Positions 1-8,964 of a stretch of 64,000 bases of DNA are shown piece by piece (position 1 is the stretch's first letter; the number at the start of each line of letters is the position of its first letter). A program made the position numbers and the translations under genes. The notes under the pieces are model-generated. The model had not been told where the DNA came from. It did no database searches and saw only the letters and a list, made by a program, of their open reading frames with translations. Origin of the DNA: JAFGPL01 sp963781805 (GTDB lineage: Bacteria; Bacteroidota; Bacteroidia; Bacteroidales; UBA10428); the NCBI GenBank assembly GCA_963781805.1, contig CAWAHF010000004.1, forward strand, positions 3,162,001-3,226,000, given 5' to 3'.

Positions 1-1
1 T

Positions 2-817
2 GATCCTGATAGTACAGGAACTAATGCAGTCACCAGGTACATTGCTCCTATGCAGGGATATTTTGTGCAGGCAACCAGTGCCGGTGACCTGGGTTTGAAT
101 AATGAAGTGCGCATTTTTAATGGCGCAGGCAACTGGTTTAAGAGCACAAAACAGGAGGTCAGCAAAGTAAGACTTTGTGTCAAATCTGATGCAGATTATG
201 GATCGGATGAAATTCAGCTTCGATTTGGATATTCGGAGAATGAAGACGGAGCTACGAAGCTGTTTAGTAAGATATTGTCGGCGCCAAGTCTGTATATACC
301 CTCTGAAAAAAACTATTTGTCGGTGCGTTATCTTACTGACACAGAAAAAAATCCTGCTGTGCCTGTGATGTTTACTCCGGGTATGAATGGCAATTATACC
401 CTCAGGTGCAATTTTGATCAGAGCATATTTGAGACTGTAATGCTCGAAGATCGTCAAATGCATAATATTATAGATATGAAAGTGAAAATGACGTATGGTT
501 TTGCAGCTTCAAAAAATGATGATGCAAATCGTTTTGTTCTGTATTTTGGCGCTGAAAAAAACCTGTCAGGCAAAGAACTTCCCGGCAGGATTTATTCTGC
601 TGGCAATCATTTAATGATTGACCTGCTTTTAGTTTCTGAAACAACATACATTTCAGTATATAATATCATGGGGAATTTATTATTACATGATAAATTACAG
701 GGTGAAACCATGCATATCCTAAATTTCAATGCCAATACTCAAATTTTAATTGTTTGCTTAAAAAATCCAAACGGTACACTAAACAGGAAATTATTTTGGG
801 CAGGAAATGAATTTTAA
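2..817 (+). CDS. C-terminal part of a secreted protein with type IX secretion sorting domain (partial)
   Basis: The frame is open from base 2, so this is the 3' end of a longer gene whose start lies left of the window. The visible 271 residues match the tail of large Bacteroidota surface proteins. There is a beta-rich stretch beginning GYFVQATSAG, of the sort that precedes an SDEIQLRF-type strand block. The last ~70 residues (from about GRIYSAGNHLMIDLL, through VYNIMGNLL, to the C-terminal RKLFWAG) have the pattern of a Por/type IX sorting domain, which directs export across the outer membrane and is then cleaved. The catalytic or binding part is outside the window, so substrate and role cannot be stated. 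Nothing links it functionally to the chemosensory genes; a 500-bp gap with an inverted-repeat element separates them. Confidence 0.75.
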   Translation, partial: DPDSTGTNAVTRYIAPMQGYFVQATSAGDLGLNNEVRIFNGAGNWFKSTKQEVSKVRLCVKSDADYGSDEIQLRFGYSENEDGATKLFSKILSAPSLYIPSEKNYLSVRYLTDTEKNPAVPVMFTPGMNGNYTLRCNFDQSIFETVMLEDRQMHNIIDMKVKMTYGFAASKNDDANRFVLYFGAEKNLSGKELPGRIYSAGNHLMIDLLLVSETTYISVYNIMGNLLLHDKLQGETMHILNFNANTQILIVCLKNPNGTLNRKLFWAGNEF

Positions 818-829
818 TGAATAATAGAT

Positions 830-1044
830 CAATGTCGTTTAGTTAAGGAAATAGGCTTCGACTCCGCTCAGCCTGACCCATGATCATGGCTGTTACACTG
901 AGACTTTGATAGTGATAAATCACTATTTATTAATACGTTGACACGATAATGAACCTGAGCGTAGTTGAAGGCTCGTATAGCGTGTTATTAGCAGCAAAGT
1001 CGAAGTGTGTCAATTAAGTTTGTAGGCTTAACTAAACGACATTG
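830..1044. repeat. 215-bp element with 17-bp perfect terminal inverted repeats
   Basis: caatgtcgtttagttaa (830-846) is repeated as its exact reverse complement at 1028-1044. Inside lie a second, imperfect pair of arms around 852-875 and 950-973, of the 'cttcgactccgctcag' type. The 12 bases outside each end (gaataatagatc against gaataataaatt) are similar, which could be an eroded target duplication. There is no coding capacity, so it reads as a MITE-like or palindromic dispersed element. The rest of the 818-1326 gap holds a small hairpin near 1130-1143 (tcccgatagcggga) and no gene that I can see. Confidence 0.65.
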
Positions 1045-1326
1045 AATAATAAATTGTAGATTCTGCTATTCTAACCTGATTAATTCTAAAAGCTTATAAT
1101 TTTTCAATGTTTATGGATTATTCAAAGCCTGTCCCGATAGCGGGATTAGCCACGATTTATCGTCTTAGAGCCTAATTAACTACAATCGAAAAACCTACCG
1201 TCAGAACGCACAATTTCATTCTTTTTTTGTCAGGCAAACACCTACAAACAAATCAGTTTTTGTCCTATACCATTTTAGTAGTAAACACTTTAACTTTAAT
1301 AAAATACATGGGAGACAAATGTAAAA

Positions 1327-1698
1327 ATGCGAAAAATGAAAATATTGATTGTAGATGATTCCAAACTGATTCGCGATAGGTTAATTGAGTCATTATCAGC
1401 AATTAAAAATGTAGAAATTGCAGGGGAGGCTACAAATGGAATGGAAGCATTGCAAATTATTAATAATAAAACTCCTGATTTCATCATCATGGATATACGA
1501 ATGCCGGAGATGAACGGAATCGCCGTTCTGGAAAAAATGAAAGAACAGGCAATTAAAAGTAAGGTATGCATTTTTACCAACTATCCCTATTTGCAATACA
1601 AACAAAAATGCTTTGAAATGGGAACAGAATACTTCTTTGATAAAAATAATGATTTTCAGGAAGTAATAAATTTAGTAACCAGACTATCGGATAATTAA
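1327..1698 (+). CDS. Single-domain response regulator (CheY-like)
   Basis: 123 residues forming one receiver domain and nothing else. The acidic pocket is D10/D11 (LIVDDSKL), the phospho-acceptor is D56 (IIMDIRMPEMNG), and T84 and K106 occupy the switch and lysine positions. It is the first gene of the chemosensory run and ends directly against cheW. By position it is a likely phosphate target of the CheA-like kinase at 6376. With no DNA-binding or enzymatic domain, it would act by binding a partner or as a phosphate sink. The Bacteroidota lack flagella in most lineages, and no flagellar motor gene is present here, so a motor-switch role should not be assumed. The FTNYPYLQY segment is closer to NarL-type receivers than to E. 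coli CheY. Confidence 0.9.
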   Translation: MRKMKILIVDDSKLIRDRLIESLSAIKNVEIAGEATNGMEALQIINNKTPDFIIMDIRMPEMNGIAVLEKMKEQAIKSKVCIFTNYPYLQYKQKCFEMGTEYFFDKNNDFQEVINLVTRLSDN

Positions 1699-1710
1699 TT
1701 GAGTATACAA

Positions 1711-2190
1711 ATGAGCAATCTTAAAAACACATTAATAAGCAAAATTGTTTTGTTCAGTCTCGAAGAACCTCGATACGCTCTTTATTTATCTGCCGTTGAA
1801 AAGGTTATCCGATCGGTTGAAATTACGCCCTTGCCTGAGGCCCCTGAGATAGTTTTAGGGGTCATTAATGTACAGGGTGAGATAATACCGGTGATAGATA
1901 TTCGCACACTTTTTCAACTGCCCACCCGTGAAATCAATTTGGAAGATCAGTTCATCATCGCGAAAACATCAAAAAGGCTCATGGCGCTTTCGGTTGATTC
2001 AGTGGAAGGTGTTTCTGAAATTGCTGATAATAAGGTAGCAGTTGCAAAGGTTGCTTTGCCTTTTGCTGAATATTTGTCAGGTGTCACAATAGTTGAAAAC
2101 AATATTATTCTGATTAATGATCTTGAAAAATTTCTTTCGCTTAACCAACAGAAGGCACTGGATAAAGCATTAAAGGGAGGTGTTAAATGA
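1711..2190 (+). CDS. cheW: CheW-type coupling protein (WspB-like)
   Basis: 159 residues covering a single CheW/SH3-like fold, recognisable from the ALYLSAVEKVIR start, the VLGVINVQGEIIPVIDIRTLF core and the LMALSVDSVEGV strand. CheW proteins bridge a methyl-accepting receptor and the CheA kinase in a cytoplasmic array. I chose the ATG at 1711; an in-frame TTG at 1699, flush with the upstream stop codon, would add four residues. Its stop overlaps the cheR start by 4 bases (ATGA), which points to translational coupling. It is one of two CheW proteins in the operon, as in the Wsp pathway, where WspB is this short form. Confidence 0.9.
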   Translation: MSNLKNTLISKIVLFSLEEPRYALYLSAVEKVIRSVEITPLPEAPEIVLGVINVQGEIIPVIDIRTLFQLPTREINLEDQFIIAKTSKRLMALSVDSVEGVSEIADNKVAVAKVALPFAEYLSGVTIVENNIILINDLEKFLSLNQQKALDKALKGGVK

Positions 2191-3686
2191 AGCATACGCT
2201 GCCGGATAATATTTTATTGCAGTTAAGCGGGTTTATTGCTTTTAACCTCGCATTGCATTTTCCCAAAGAGCGATGGGATGATTTGGAACGAAATATTGCA
2301 ACTGCTGCGAAAGAGTTCGGATATAAAGACGTGGGAAAATTTATTCAGTATATTATTTCTTCCCCTCTGACCCGTGAGCACGTGGAAATTCTGGCTGCTA
2401 ATCTTACCGTTAGCGAAACCTATTTCTGGCGCGAACCCCAAACCTTTGAAGCGCTGGAAAAAATAATTATTCCGGGGTTGATCAAAAATCGCCGGAAAGG
2501 AGAAAAAAGAATCAGAATCTGGAGTGCAGGATGTTCAACGGGCGAAGAACCTTATTCCATTGCAATCGCGCTGCACAGATTGATACCGGATATTAAAGAC
2601 TGGAATATCTCTATTCTCGCAACTGATATTAATCCACGCATATTATACAAAGCCACAACCGGCGAATACGGTCAGTGGTCATTTCGTAGTCCGCCCCAAT
2701 GGCTAAAAGAAAAATACTTTATTCCAAAATCAAATAACAGGTGGGAGATTATTCCTGAGATTAAGCATATGGTGAAATATGAATACCTGAACCTGGCCGA
2801 AGATATTTACCCGTCATCGCTTAATAATACGAATGCAATGGATATCATTTATTGCCGGAACGTTTTGATGTATTTCACAAAGGATCGTTTCAGGCAAGTT
2901 GTAAAAGGATTGTATAATTCGTTGACACAAGGCGGCTATCTTGTAGTTTCTGCAAGTGAACTTTCTATTCGGAATTTCCCGGATTTTATACCAATTAATT
3001 TACCAGGGATGGTAATCTATCAAAAAACCTCTAAAAAAACTAAAGACAGGTACAAATATACTAAAGCTGTAACTTCTCCCGAACCGGTCTTGTTTCAAAT
3101 ACAAGCGGAACCCGGGAATACTGTCGAAAACATAATTTCTCAACCCCGCGAAATCAAACATGAGGTTCTCACAACAAAAGAAATTCCTGAACAAAACTAT
3201 TCAATCTTCGAAGAATCGCTAAAGCTTTATTCGCAGGGTAACTATACGGATGTAATCAATAAATTACAAAAAGATGATCAAACGACAGAGGGATATATTC
3301 TTTTAATCCGGGCTTTTGCAAACCAGGGAAAACTAACCGAAGCCATAAAAATATGTGAAAAAGCAATAGCTGTTAACAAAATCGATCCACGCATCCACTA
3401 TCTGTATGCAACAATCCTACAGGAAAACAATCAGCCGGATGAAGCTGTAATATCGCTAAAACATGCAATATACCTGGATTCCGACTTTGTTCTTTCCTAT
3501 TATTCCTTAGGAAATATATATCAGCAACTTGGTAATGCTAAAAATGCAAAAAAGTACTATGACATTGTTTTATCGATATTAAATAAGTGCAGCAATGAAG
3601 ATATTCTCTTTGAATCGGAAGGGTTAACCGTCGGAAGGTTCAGGGAAATTATCAGTACCACCATTCAAACAAGAGCTTTATCATGA
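2187..3686 (+). CDS. cheR: Chemotaxis methyltransferase CheR with C-terminal TPRs (WspC/FrzF-like)
   Basis: 499 residues. The CheR catalytic part occupies about 10-285: the SAM-binding motif WSAGCSTGEEPYS lies near residues 110-125, and YCRNVLMYF near 222. It methylates glutamates of the receptor cytoplasmic domain using S-adenosylmethionine. After a low-complexity linker (about 290-335), residues 340-475 carry tetratricopeptide-like helices (ALKHAIYLDSDFVLSYYSLGNIYQQLGN). This TPR tail is absent from E. coli CheR but typical of WspC and Myxococcus FrzF. Translation is probably coupled to cheW through the 4-base overlap. An 11-bp inverted repeat begins at its stop codon. Confidence 0.93.
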   Translation: MKHTLPDNILLQLSGFIAFNLALHFPKERWDDLERNIATAAKEFGYKDVGKFIQYIISSPLTREHVEILAANLTVSETYFWREPQTFEALEKIIIPGLIKNRRKGEKRIRIWSAGCSTGEEPYSIAIALHRLIPDIKDWNISILATDINPRILYKATTGEYGQWSFRSPPQWLKEKYFIPKSNNRWEIIPEIKHMVKYEYLNLAEDIYPSSLNNTNAMDIIYCRNVLMYFTKDRFRQVVKGLYNSLTQGGYLVVSASELSIRNFPDFIPINLPGMVIYQKTSKKTKDRYKYTKAVTSPEPVLFQIQAEPGNTVENIISQPREIKHEVLTTKEIPEQNYSIFEESLKLYSQGNYTDVINKLQKDDQTTEGYILLIRAFANQGKLTEAIKICEKAIAVNKIDPRIHYLYATILQENNQPDEAVISLKHAIYLDSDFVLSYYSLGNIYQQLGNAKNAKKYYDIVLSILNKCSNEDILFESEGLTVGRFREIISTTIQTRALS

Positions 3687-3779
3687 AACCCTCATCCGAA
3701 AGAAATTTAGAAATTGAAGTCAAAACAAATGAATATGAATAAAAAATAATGCAAAAATTGAGTGTTCAGGATGAGGGTT
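3687..3779. repeat. 11-bp inverted repeat with 71-base spacer between cheR and the second cheW
   Basis: aaccctcatcc (3687-3697) is matched exactly by ggatgagggtt (3769-3779). Similarity continues outward (tgaa / ttca). The arms resemble the 'cctgaac/gttcagg' arms of the palindromic repeats found elsewhere in the window. With so long a spacer and no T-tract it is a poor intrinsic terminator. It is more likely a dispersed palindromic element inserted in the operon. Confidence 0.5.
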
Positions 3780-3894
3780 CACCGAACGCCTTATAAAATT
3801 AAATTATTTGTGAGGTAACAACCAACATGGAGTTGAGCCTCATGAATCTTATATTACGAATAAATATAAGTGCATTCAATTAAATATAATTCGA

Positions 3895-4527
3895 ATGAAA
3901 AACCAGGTTAAGATCGAAAACAGGCTTCAAACGAAAGCTAATTGGGAAGAAATTAACAACAAGGCAAATACACTGCAGGAAGCAGGTAATCAGAAAAATA
4001 TGCTGCTGCCGGAAGAAAAACGTTCCGTTTTAAAGGCACGTGCAAAAGCATTGGCAGTAGAAATGAAAAATGAATCAGGTCAAAAAGAATTTATTGAAAT
4101 TGTTGTGTTCGGATTGGCATCAGAAACCTACGGAATCGAGAATTCCTATATCCGTGAGGTTTTTCCGTTGAAAGACTTTACGGCACTGCCGGGCACACCT
4201 CCTTTTGTGCTGGGAATTGTAAATGTACGCGGACAGATTATTTCAGTAATTGACCTCAAGAAATTATTCAATCTGCCTGAAAAAGGACTGGGAGAACTAA
4301 ACAAAGTGATTATTATTCATAATGAACGGATGGAGTTTGGCATTTTGGCTGATACCATACAGGACTCTCTTTCAGTATCAATAGATTCAATTCAAACCTC
4401 ATTGCCAAATATAAGCAGCATTGGCAGTGAATATTTAAAAGGTATAACCAATGAACATCTGATTGTACTCGATGCCAAAAAAATGCTGGAAGATGAAAAG
4501 ATAATTGTAAATCAAGTGATAGAATAA
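3895..4527 (+). CDS. cheW: CheW-type coupling protein with long N-terminus (WspD-like)
   Basis: 210 residues. About 60 charged, helical residues (RSVLKARAKALAVEMKNES) precede a CheW domain at about 63-205 (VFGLASETYGIENSYIREVF, VLGIVNVRGQIISVIDLKKLF, MEFGILADTIQDSL). The length and the helical extension fit WspD rather than WspB, so the operon has one short and one long CheW, as in Pseudomonas. It should couple the receptor encoded directly downstream (4553) to the CheA hybrid. The start ATG at 3895 has an A/T-rich leader and no obvious Shine-Dalgarno. It sits 208 bp after cheR, across the inverted repeat, and 25 bp before the receptor gene. Confidence 0.88.
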   Translation: MKNQVKIENRLQTKANWEEINNKANTLQEAGNQKNMLLPEEKRSVLKARAKALAVEMKNESGQKEFIEIVVFGLASETYGIENSYIREVFPLKDFTALPGTPPFVLGIVNVRGQIISVIDLKKLFNLPEKGLGELNKVIIIHNERMEFGILADTIQDSLSVSIDSIQTSLPNISSIGSEYLKGITNEHLIVLDAKKMLEDEKIIVNQVIE

Positions 4528-4552
4528 ACAATAACTAAAGGAGAAACAACTC

Positions 4553-6301
4553 ATGAAATATTTTAATAACCTCTATACGCGCACTAAGTTACTTTTTAGC
4601 TTTGGAGTGATCTGGATTATGCTTTTAGTAGTAATCGTTATTGCTTACCTGGGATTACGAGGTATCACACAGTCCGAAAAAAAGTTGTACAATGTAAATT
4701 TTCAGACAGCATTTGAATTGAGAGAATTAAGATCGCATCAGAATTTCAACAGAGCGGCTATTCTCGATATGATACTCACAAAAAATAAGGCCGAACAACT
4801 GGCAATTGAAGGAATCATAAATGAAAGAGAGCAGGAAATTGATGATATCGTTGAAAAGTTACTCAAACTTGATTCAGAACCCCAACTTCAAAACCGGTTG
4901 AAAGAATTGAAAAATGAAACAGATGCGTATCGTCAAAAAAGAAAGGAGGAGATCTCACTCATTCGAAATGGGAAAATAAAAGAAGCCCAACAATTGGGTA
5001 TTACAATCCAGAAGGATCGATTTGAAAAGATCCGATCAATTTCAACTGAAATGGGCGATAAGGCAAAGAAAGATGCAGATGACCAGATTGCACTTGATCA
5101 ACATCGGGCAGATTCAGCAATAATTCTCTTTATTATGTTTGGAATAGCTGCGCTGTTTTTCAGTATCGTTATAGTGATAATATTGAACAAGACAATTTCC
5201 CAACCCCTTAATGAGATTACAAAAATAGCATTGCGAATAGGCGAAGGAGATATGAATGTTGAACTGCTTGACGTTGAAAGAAAAGATGAGGTCGGTATCC
5301 TGTTACAGAATTTTAGCAGAATGGTAAATACGCTTAAAACAATGTCAATTGTTGCTCAGAAAATTGCATCAGGAGATCTTACCGATTCTATTGTCCCGCA
5401 ATCAGAGAAAGATATTCTGGGAAATGCTTTTTTGAAGATGTTAAATAACCTGCGTCGTATCATGAAAGATATTTCTGAAAGCATTAATTCACTTGCTTCA
5501 TCATCCAGTGAAATACTGGCTGCTGCAACACAAGTTGCATCCGGCGCTGTTGAAACAGCCTCAGCAATAACTGAGACCACAACCACTGTCGAAGAAGTCC
5601 GCCAGGCATCACAGCAATCCAGTCAGAAAGCAAGCCGTGTTTCAGAGAATACTCAGCAGGTTGCCCAGGTAACGCAAAACGGTCAAAAAGCTGTAGATGA
5701 AACTGTAAGCGGGATATATGAGATTCGAAATCAGATGGAGGCAGTGGCAAACACAATTGTCCGTCTGAGTGAACAGAGCCAGCAGATTGGGGGCATCATT
5801 GCCTCGGTAACTGATATAGCCGACCAATCAAACTTATTGGCGGTAAACGCCGCTATAGAAGCAGCAAAAGCAGGAGAACAGGGAAAAGGGTTTGCAGTTG
5901 TCGCCCAGGAAATTAAAAACCTTGCTCAACAATCAAAACAAGCAACCATACAGGTACGTAATATTTTAAATGAAGTGCAAAAAGCAACAAGCGCCGCAGT
6001 ATTGGCCACGGAGCAAGGAAGCAAAGCTGTTGAAAGCAGTATTAAACAATCAACCCAAACCGGCGAAGCAATTAGAATATTAGCTGAAAGTAGTGTCAAA
6101 GCGGTTGAAGTGGCAACACAAATTGTTGCATCTAGCCAACAGCAAGTAGTTGGAATGGACCAGATAGGATTGGCAATGCAAAATATCAATCAGGCAGGAA
6201 CCGAGAATGCTGCTAGTATGGTGCAAGCTGAAAAAGCAGCTAAAGGCTTAAATGAATTAGGGCAGAAATTAAAAGTTCTGGTTGAACAGTATAAAATTTA
6301 G
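4553..6301 (+). CDS. Methyl-accepting chemotaxis protein, 4HB sensor type (WspA-like)
   Basis: 582 residues: TM1 (about 13-33), a periplasmic four-helix-bundle sensor (about 34-188), TM2 (about 189-210), HAMP (about 211-265, possibly a second HAMP-like segment after it), then the long coiled-coil signalling domain. The hairpin tip is recognisable near 410-455 (DIADQSNLLAVNAAIEAAKAGEQGKGFAVVAQE, of which the NAAIEAAKAGE core is diagnostic). There is no C-terminal CheR/CheB-tethering pentapeptide. It is the only receptor in the window and lies between its two CheW proteins and CheA, so it should set the input of this pathway. An AAAGGAG sequence lies about 10 bases before the ATG, one of the few Shine-Dalgarno-like sites in the region. 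The ligand is unknown. Confidence 0.95.
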   Translation: MKYFNNLYTRTKLLFSFGVIWIMLLVVIVIAYLGLRGITQSEKKLYNVNFQTAFELRELRSHQNFNRAAILDMILTKNKAEQLAIEGIINEREQEIDDIVEKLLKLDSEPQLQNRLKELKNETDAYRQKRKEEISLIRNGKIKEAQQLGITIQKDRFEKIRSISTEMGDKAKKDADDQIALDQHRADSAIILFIMFGIAALFFSIVIVIILNKTISQPLNEITKIALRIGEGDMNVELLDVERKDEVGILLQNFSRMVNTLKTMSIVAQKIASGDLTDSIVPQSEKDILGNAFLKMLNNLRRIMKDISESINSLASSSSEILAAATQVASGAVETASAITETTTTVEEVRQASQQSSQKASRVSENTQQVAQVTQNGQKAVDETVSGIYEIRNQMEAVANTIVRLSEQSQQIGGIIASVTDIADQSNLLAVNAAIEAAKAGEQGKGFAVVAQEIKNLAQQSKQATIQVRNILNEVQKATSAAVLATEQGSKAVESSIKQSTQTGEAIRILAESSVKAVEVATQIVASSQQQVVGMDQIGLAMQNINQAGTENAASMVQAEKAAKGLNELGQKLKVLVEQYKI

Positions 6302-6375
6302 GCTTTAGATGGATAGGCTAAAGGCTAATAACTTAACAGTCTAGAGCCTAAATAACCTAAATAAAAACGAATAAG

Positions 6376-8658
6376 ATGAATGCAAAAGATGAGGAGTTTT
6401 TTAAAAGGTTAGAGGCAACGTTTCGCGTTGAAGCGGAAGAACATATTCGCGAACTAACTTCCGGTCTGATTGAATTGGAGAAGAACCCAAAGAACAATAA
6501 GTCATTGGGGTTGATTGAAGTTATCTTCCGCGAAACACATAGTTTAAAAGGCGCTGCCCGTTCGGTCAACAGGAATGATATCGAATCCGTTTGCCAGGTA
6601 TTGGAGAGTGCATTTGCAAACTTAAAAAGTGAGCATATTTCTTTTACAGCTGCTCAATTTGATCTTATTCACAAAGTACTGGATTCCATTTCGAACATGA
6701 TTCCGGATACCGGAACAAAATCTCCTGAACTAAATACAGAATTAATAAAGCAGTTAAAGACTATCACGGAGGCAGATCAACCAGGTGAAAGAAAAGAAAA
6801 ACAAACAGCAACTATTAAAAATCATGCTGTAGAAAATGCACAATCTGCCATATCAACAATTAAATTATCTGCTCAGACTGAACCGGTTGAAGAAGGATCA
6901 CTGCAATTGGAAACAGTGAGAATTCAAACATCAAAATTGGATCCGCTATTCTTACAGGCAGAACAAATGATCCAGTCTAAAGTTGCATCTGAACAAAGGA
7001 TAGTTGATTTGAAAAAAATTTTTAATTCTATCGGATCATGCAAAGCGGAATTAGGAAAATGGGATACCAGGCATCTTAATGGCGTCGAACAACTTTTTAA
7101 AGAAATAATGAACCGGACTCATGAAAAACTGGATGAAACAGAGAGAAACATAACTGCTCTTATTCATGATATGGAAAGCGATCAGCGATCGCTCGGACGA
7201 ATGATTGATGATCATGTGGAATCAATGAAAAAGGTGTTGATGCTTCCCATATCTACTATTATTGAGGGTTTTCCAAGACTGGTCCGTGATCTTGCCCGTG
7301 CCCGGAATAAAGAAGTTGAATTAATCATTCATGGGAAAGAAATTGAAGTTGATAAACGGATTCTGGAAGAAATCAAAGATCCATTAATTCACCTGATCAG
7401 GAATTGTATTGACCATGGAATAAAGCAGCCCAACGAACGCATTAAAATAAAGAATCCATCACCCGGAACAATTACACTCACTTTTTTGGTAATTGATGGT
7501 CATAATTTAGAAATAAGTATTTCAGATAATGGTGCGGGCATTAATATAGAAAAAGTAATTTCTGCTGCTTTGAATGCAGGTGAAATTTCAACAGATAATG
7601 TTGAGAAGATGGGTGTAAGGGAAAAGCTGGACTTAATTTTTAAATCCGGAATTACTACGAGTCCGATAATTACAGATATTTCAGGACGCGGGCTTGGATT
7701 GGCAATTGTCCGCGAAAAGGTAGAAAAGCTTGGTGGAACAGTCACTGTCGAAAGCACACCGGATAACGGTACATCATTTCACCTGCTGCTTCCCCTCACG
7801 CTCTCTACTTCCAGAGGGGTAATGATAAGAACAGGAGAACACTTCTTCTTTATACCAACAGTGAATGTAGAACGTGTTGTCAAAATCAGCCCTGGAGCGA
7901 TAAAGACTGCCGAAAACCGGGAGACTATGCTACTTGGTCAGGAAATTATCGGGATAGTAAAACTCAGCGATGTATTAGGATTAAGTAACGGGATCAAACC
8001 AACATCTTCACAAAAAGGGAATACAAGCTTATCATCAAATTATGCTCAAATTGTTGTATTGGCATTAGGAAGTAAAAGGATCGGTTTTAAGGTTGATGAA
8101 ATTTTTAATGAACATCAAATTCTTATAAAGACCTTGGGCAGGCAACTAAATCATGTGCGGAATATAAGCGGGGCTACAGTTCTTGGTTCAGGTAAAGTGG
8201 TTCCGGTAATACATGTTCCGGATTTAATGAAATCGGCAATGCAAACAAATGTGCCAGTAAAAGAACCGAAAGTAAAGGAAACCGAAACAGAAAGGAATTA
8301 TAAAATCCTGGTGATAGATGATTCAATTACGTCGCGATCACTGATAAAGAATATCGTAGAAACAGCGGGATACATAGTTGAGACAGCAGTCGATGGTATT
8401 GATGCCTTTACGAAAGTTTTAACAGGAGAATTCGATTTAATAGTGTCTGATGTTGACATGCCCAGAATGAATGGGTTCGAACTTACTGCAAAAATTAAAA
8501 AAGAAAAGAAGTTAAGCGAACTGCCGGTAGTGCTGGTTACGGCTCTTGAATCGCGTGAAGACCGTGAACACGGGATAGATGTCGGCGCCAACGCTTATAT
8601 TGTAAAAAGTAGTTTTGATCAGAGTAATTTGCTTGAAGTAATAAAGAAGTTGATATAA
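6376..8658 (+). CDS. cheA: CheA-type histidine kinase with CheW and receiver domains (WspE-like hybrid)
   Basis: 760 residues. The order is: Hpt domain with phospho-histidine H55 (RETHSLKGAARS), a long helical linker and dimerisation region, a CheA-type ATPase (HLIRNCIDHGIKQPNE near 342-357, DNGAGIN, GRGLGLAIV near 437), a CheW-like regulatory domain (about 480-620), and a C-terminal receiver with D692 as phospho-acceptor (DLIVSDVDMPRMNG). This Hpt-ATPase-CheW-REC layout and length match WspE. The fused receiver may be a sink or timer for phosphate. The kinase should phosphorylate CheB (8965) and the receivers of the following three genes. There is a 74-bp gap after the receptor and a 306-bp gap before cheB. 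Confidence 0.94.
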   Translation: MNAKDEEFFKRLEATFRVEAEEHIRELTSGLIELEKNPKNNKSLGLIEVIFRETHSLKGAARSVNRNDIESVCQVLESAFANLKSEHISFTAAQFDLIHKVLDSISNMIPDTGTKSPELNTELIKQLKTITEADQPGERKEKQTATIKNHAVENAQSAISTIKLSAQTEPVEEGSLQLETVRIQTSKLDPLFLQAEQMIQSKVASEQRIVDLKKIFNSIGSCKAELGKWDTRHLNGVEQLFKEIMNRTHEKLDETERNITALIHDMESDQRSLGRMIDDHVESMKKVLMLPISTIIEGFPRLVRDLARARNKEVELIIHGKEIEVDKRILEEIKDPLIHLIRNCIDHGIKQPNERIKIKNPSPGTITLTFLVIDGHNLEISISDNGAGINIEKVISAALNAGEISTDNVEKMGVREKLDLIFKSGITTSPIITDISGRGLGLAIVREKVEKLGGTVTVESTPDNGTSFHLLLPLTLSTSRGVMIRTGEHFFFIPTVNVERVVKISPGAIKTAENRETMLLGQEIIGIVKLSDVLGLSNGIKPTSSQKGNTSLSSNYAQIVVLALGSKRIGFKVDEIFNEHQILIKTLGRQLNHVRNISGATVLGSGKVVPVIHVPDLMKSAMQTNVPVKEPKVKETETERNYKILVIDDSITSRSLIKNIVETAGYIVETAVDGIDAFTKVLTGEFDLIVSDVDMPRMNGFELTAKIKKEKKLSELPVVLVTALESREDREHGIDVGANAYIVKSSFDQSNLLEVIKKLI

Positions 8659-8705
8659 ATATTTATATGATTATTACAAAACACAACTACTGGTTTTCAT
8701 CAAAA

Positions 8706-8772
8706 TGTCATCCTGAGCGAAGTCGAAGGATATTTTGCCGAACATTATGCTTCGACTCTGCTCAGCATGACA
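8706..8772. repeat. Imperfect palindrome of the 'cctgagcgaagtcgaagg' family
   Basis: A 24-base left arm (8706-8729, tgtcatcctgagcgaagtcg...) pairs with 8749-8772 (gcttcgactctgctcagcat...) at 20 of 24 positions. Related arms occur inside the 830-1044 element. It lies in the 306-bp space between the CheA hybrid and cheB. The remaining bases of that space (8659-8705 and 8773-8964) show no gene; an 80-codon open frame across the palindrome is not protein-like. Confidence 0.6.
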
Positions 8773-8964
8773 ATTCCAGTCTGGCGGAGGAAATACCTTT
8801 TTCGTATAGATTAAGGCAGGAAGTAGCCTGCAATAAAAAAACCAGTGAAACCTTTGCCTTCGATGAACGGAGCCTAATAGCTGACAGTATAAACAGCTTA
8901 ATTAATTGAGATAAAATATTGATTATAAAAAGTAATAATAATTTGTAGAATATAAGGTAAAACC

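Noticed and set aside
1327..1698. Flagellar-type CheY
   Set aside because: No motor or flagellar gene is present, and the receiver looks more like a NarL-type receiver. I kept the neutral name.
8667..8909. 80-codon open frame after the CheA gene
   Set aside because: It runs across a palindromic repeat (8706-8772), has no family resemblance and reads as translated repeat.
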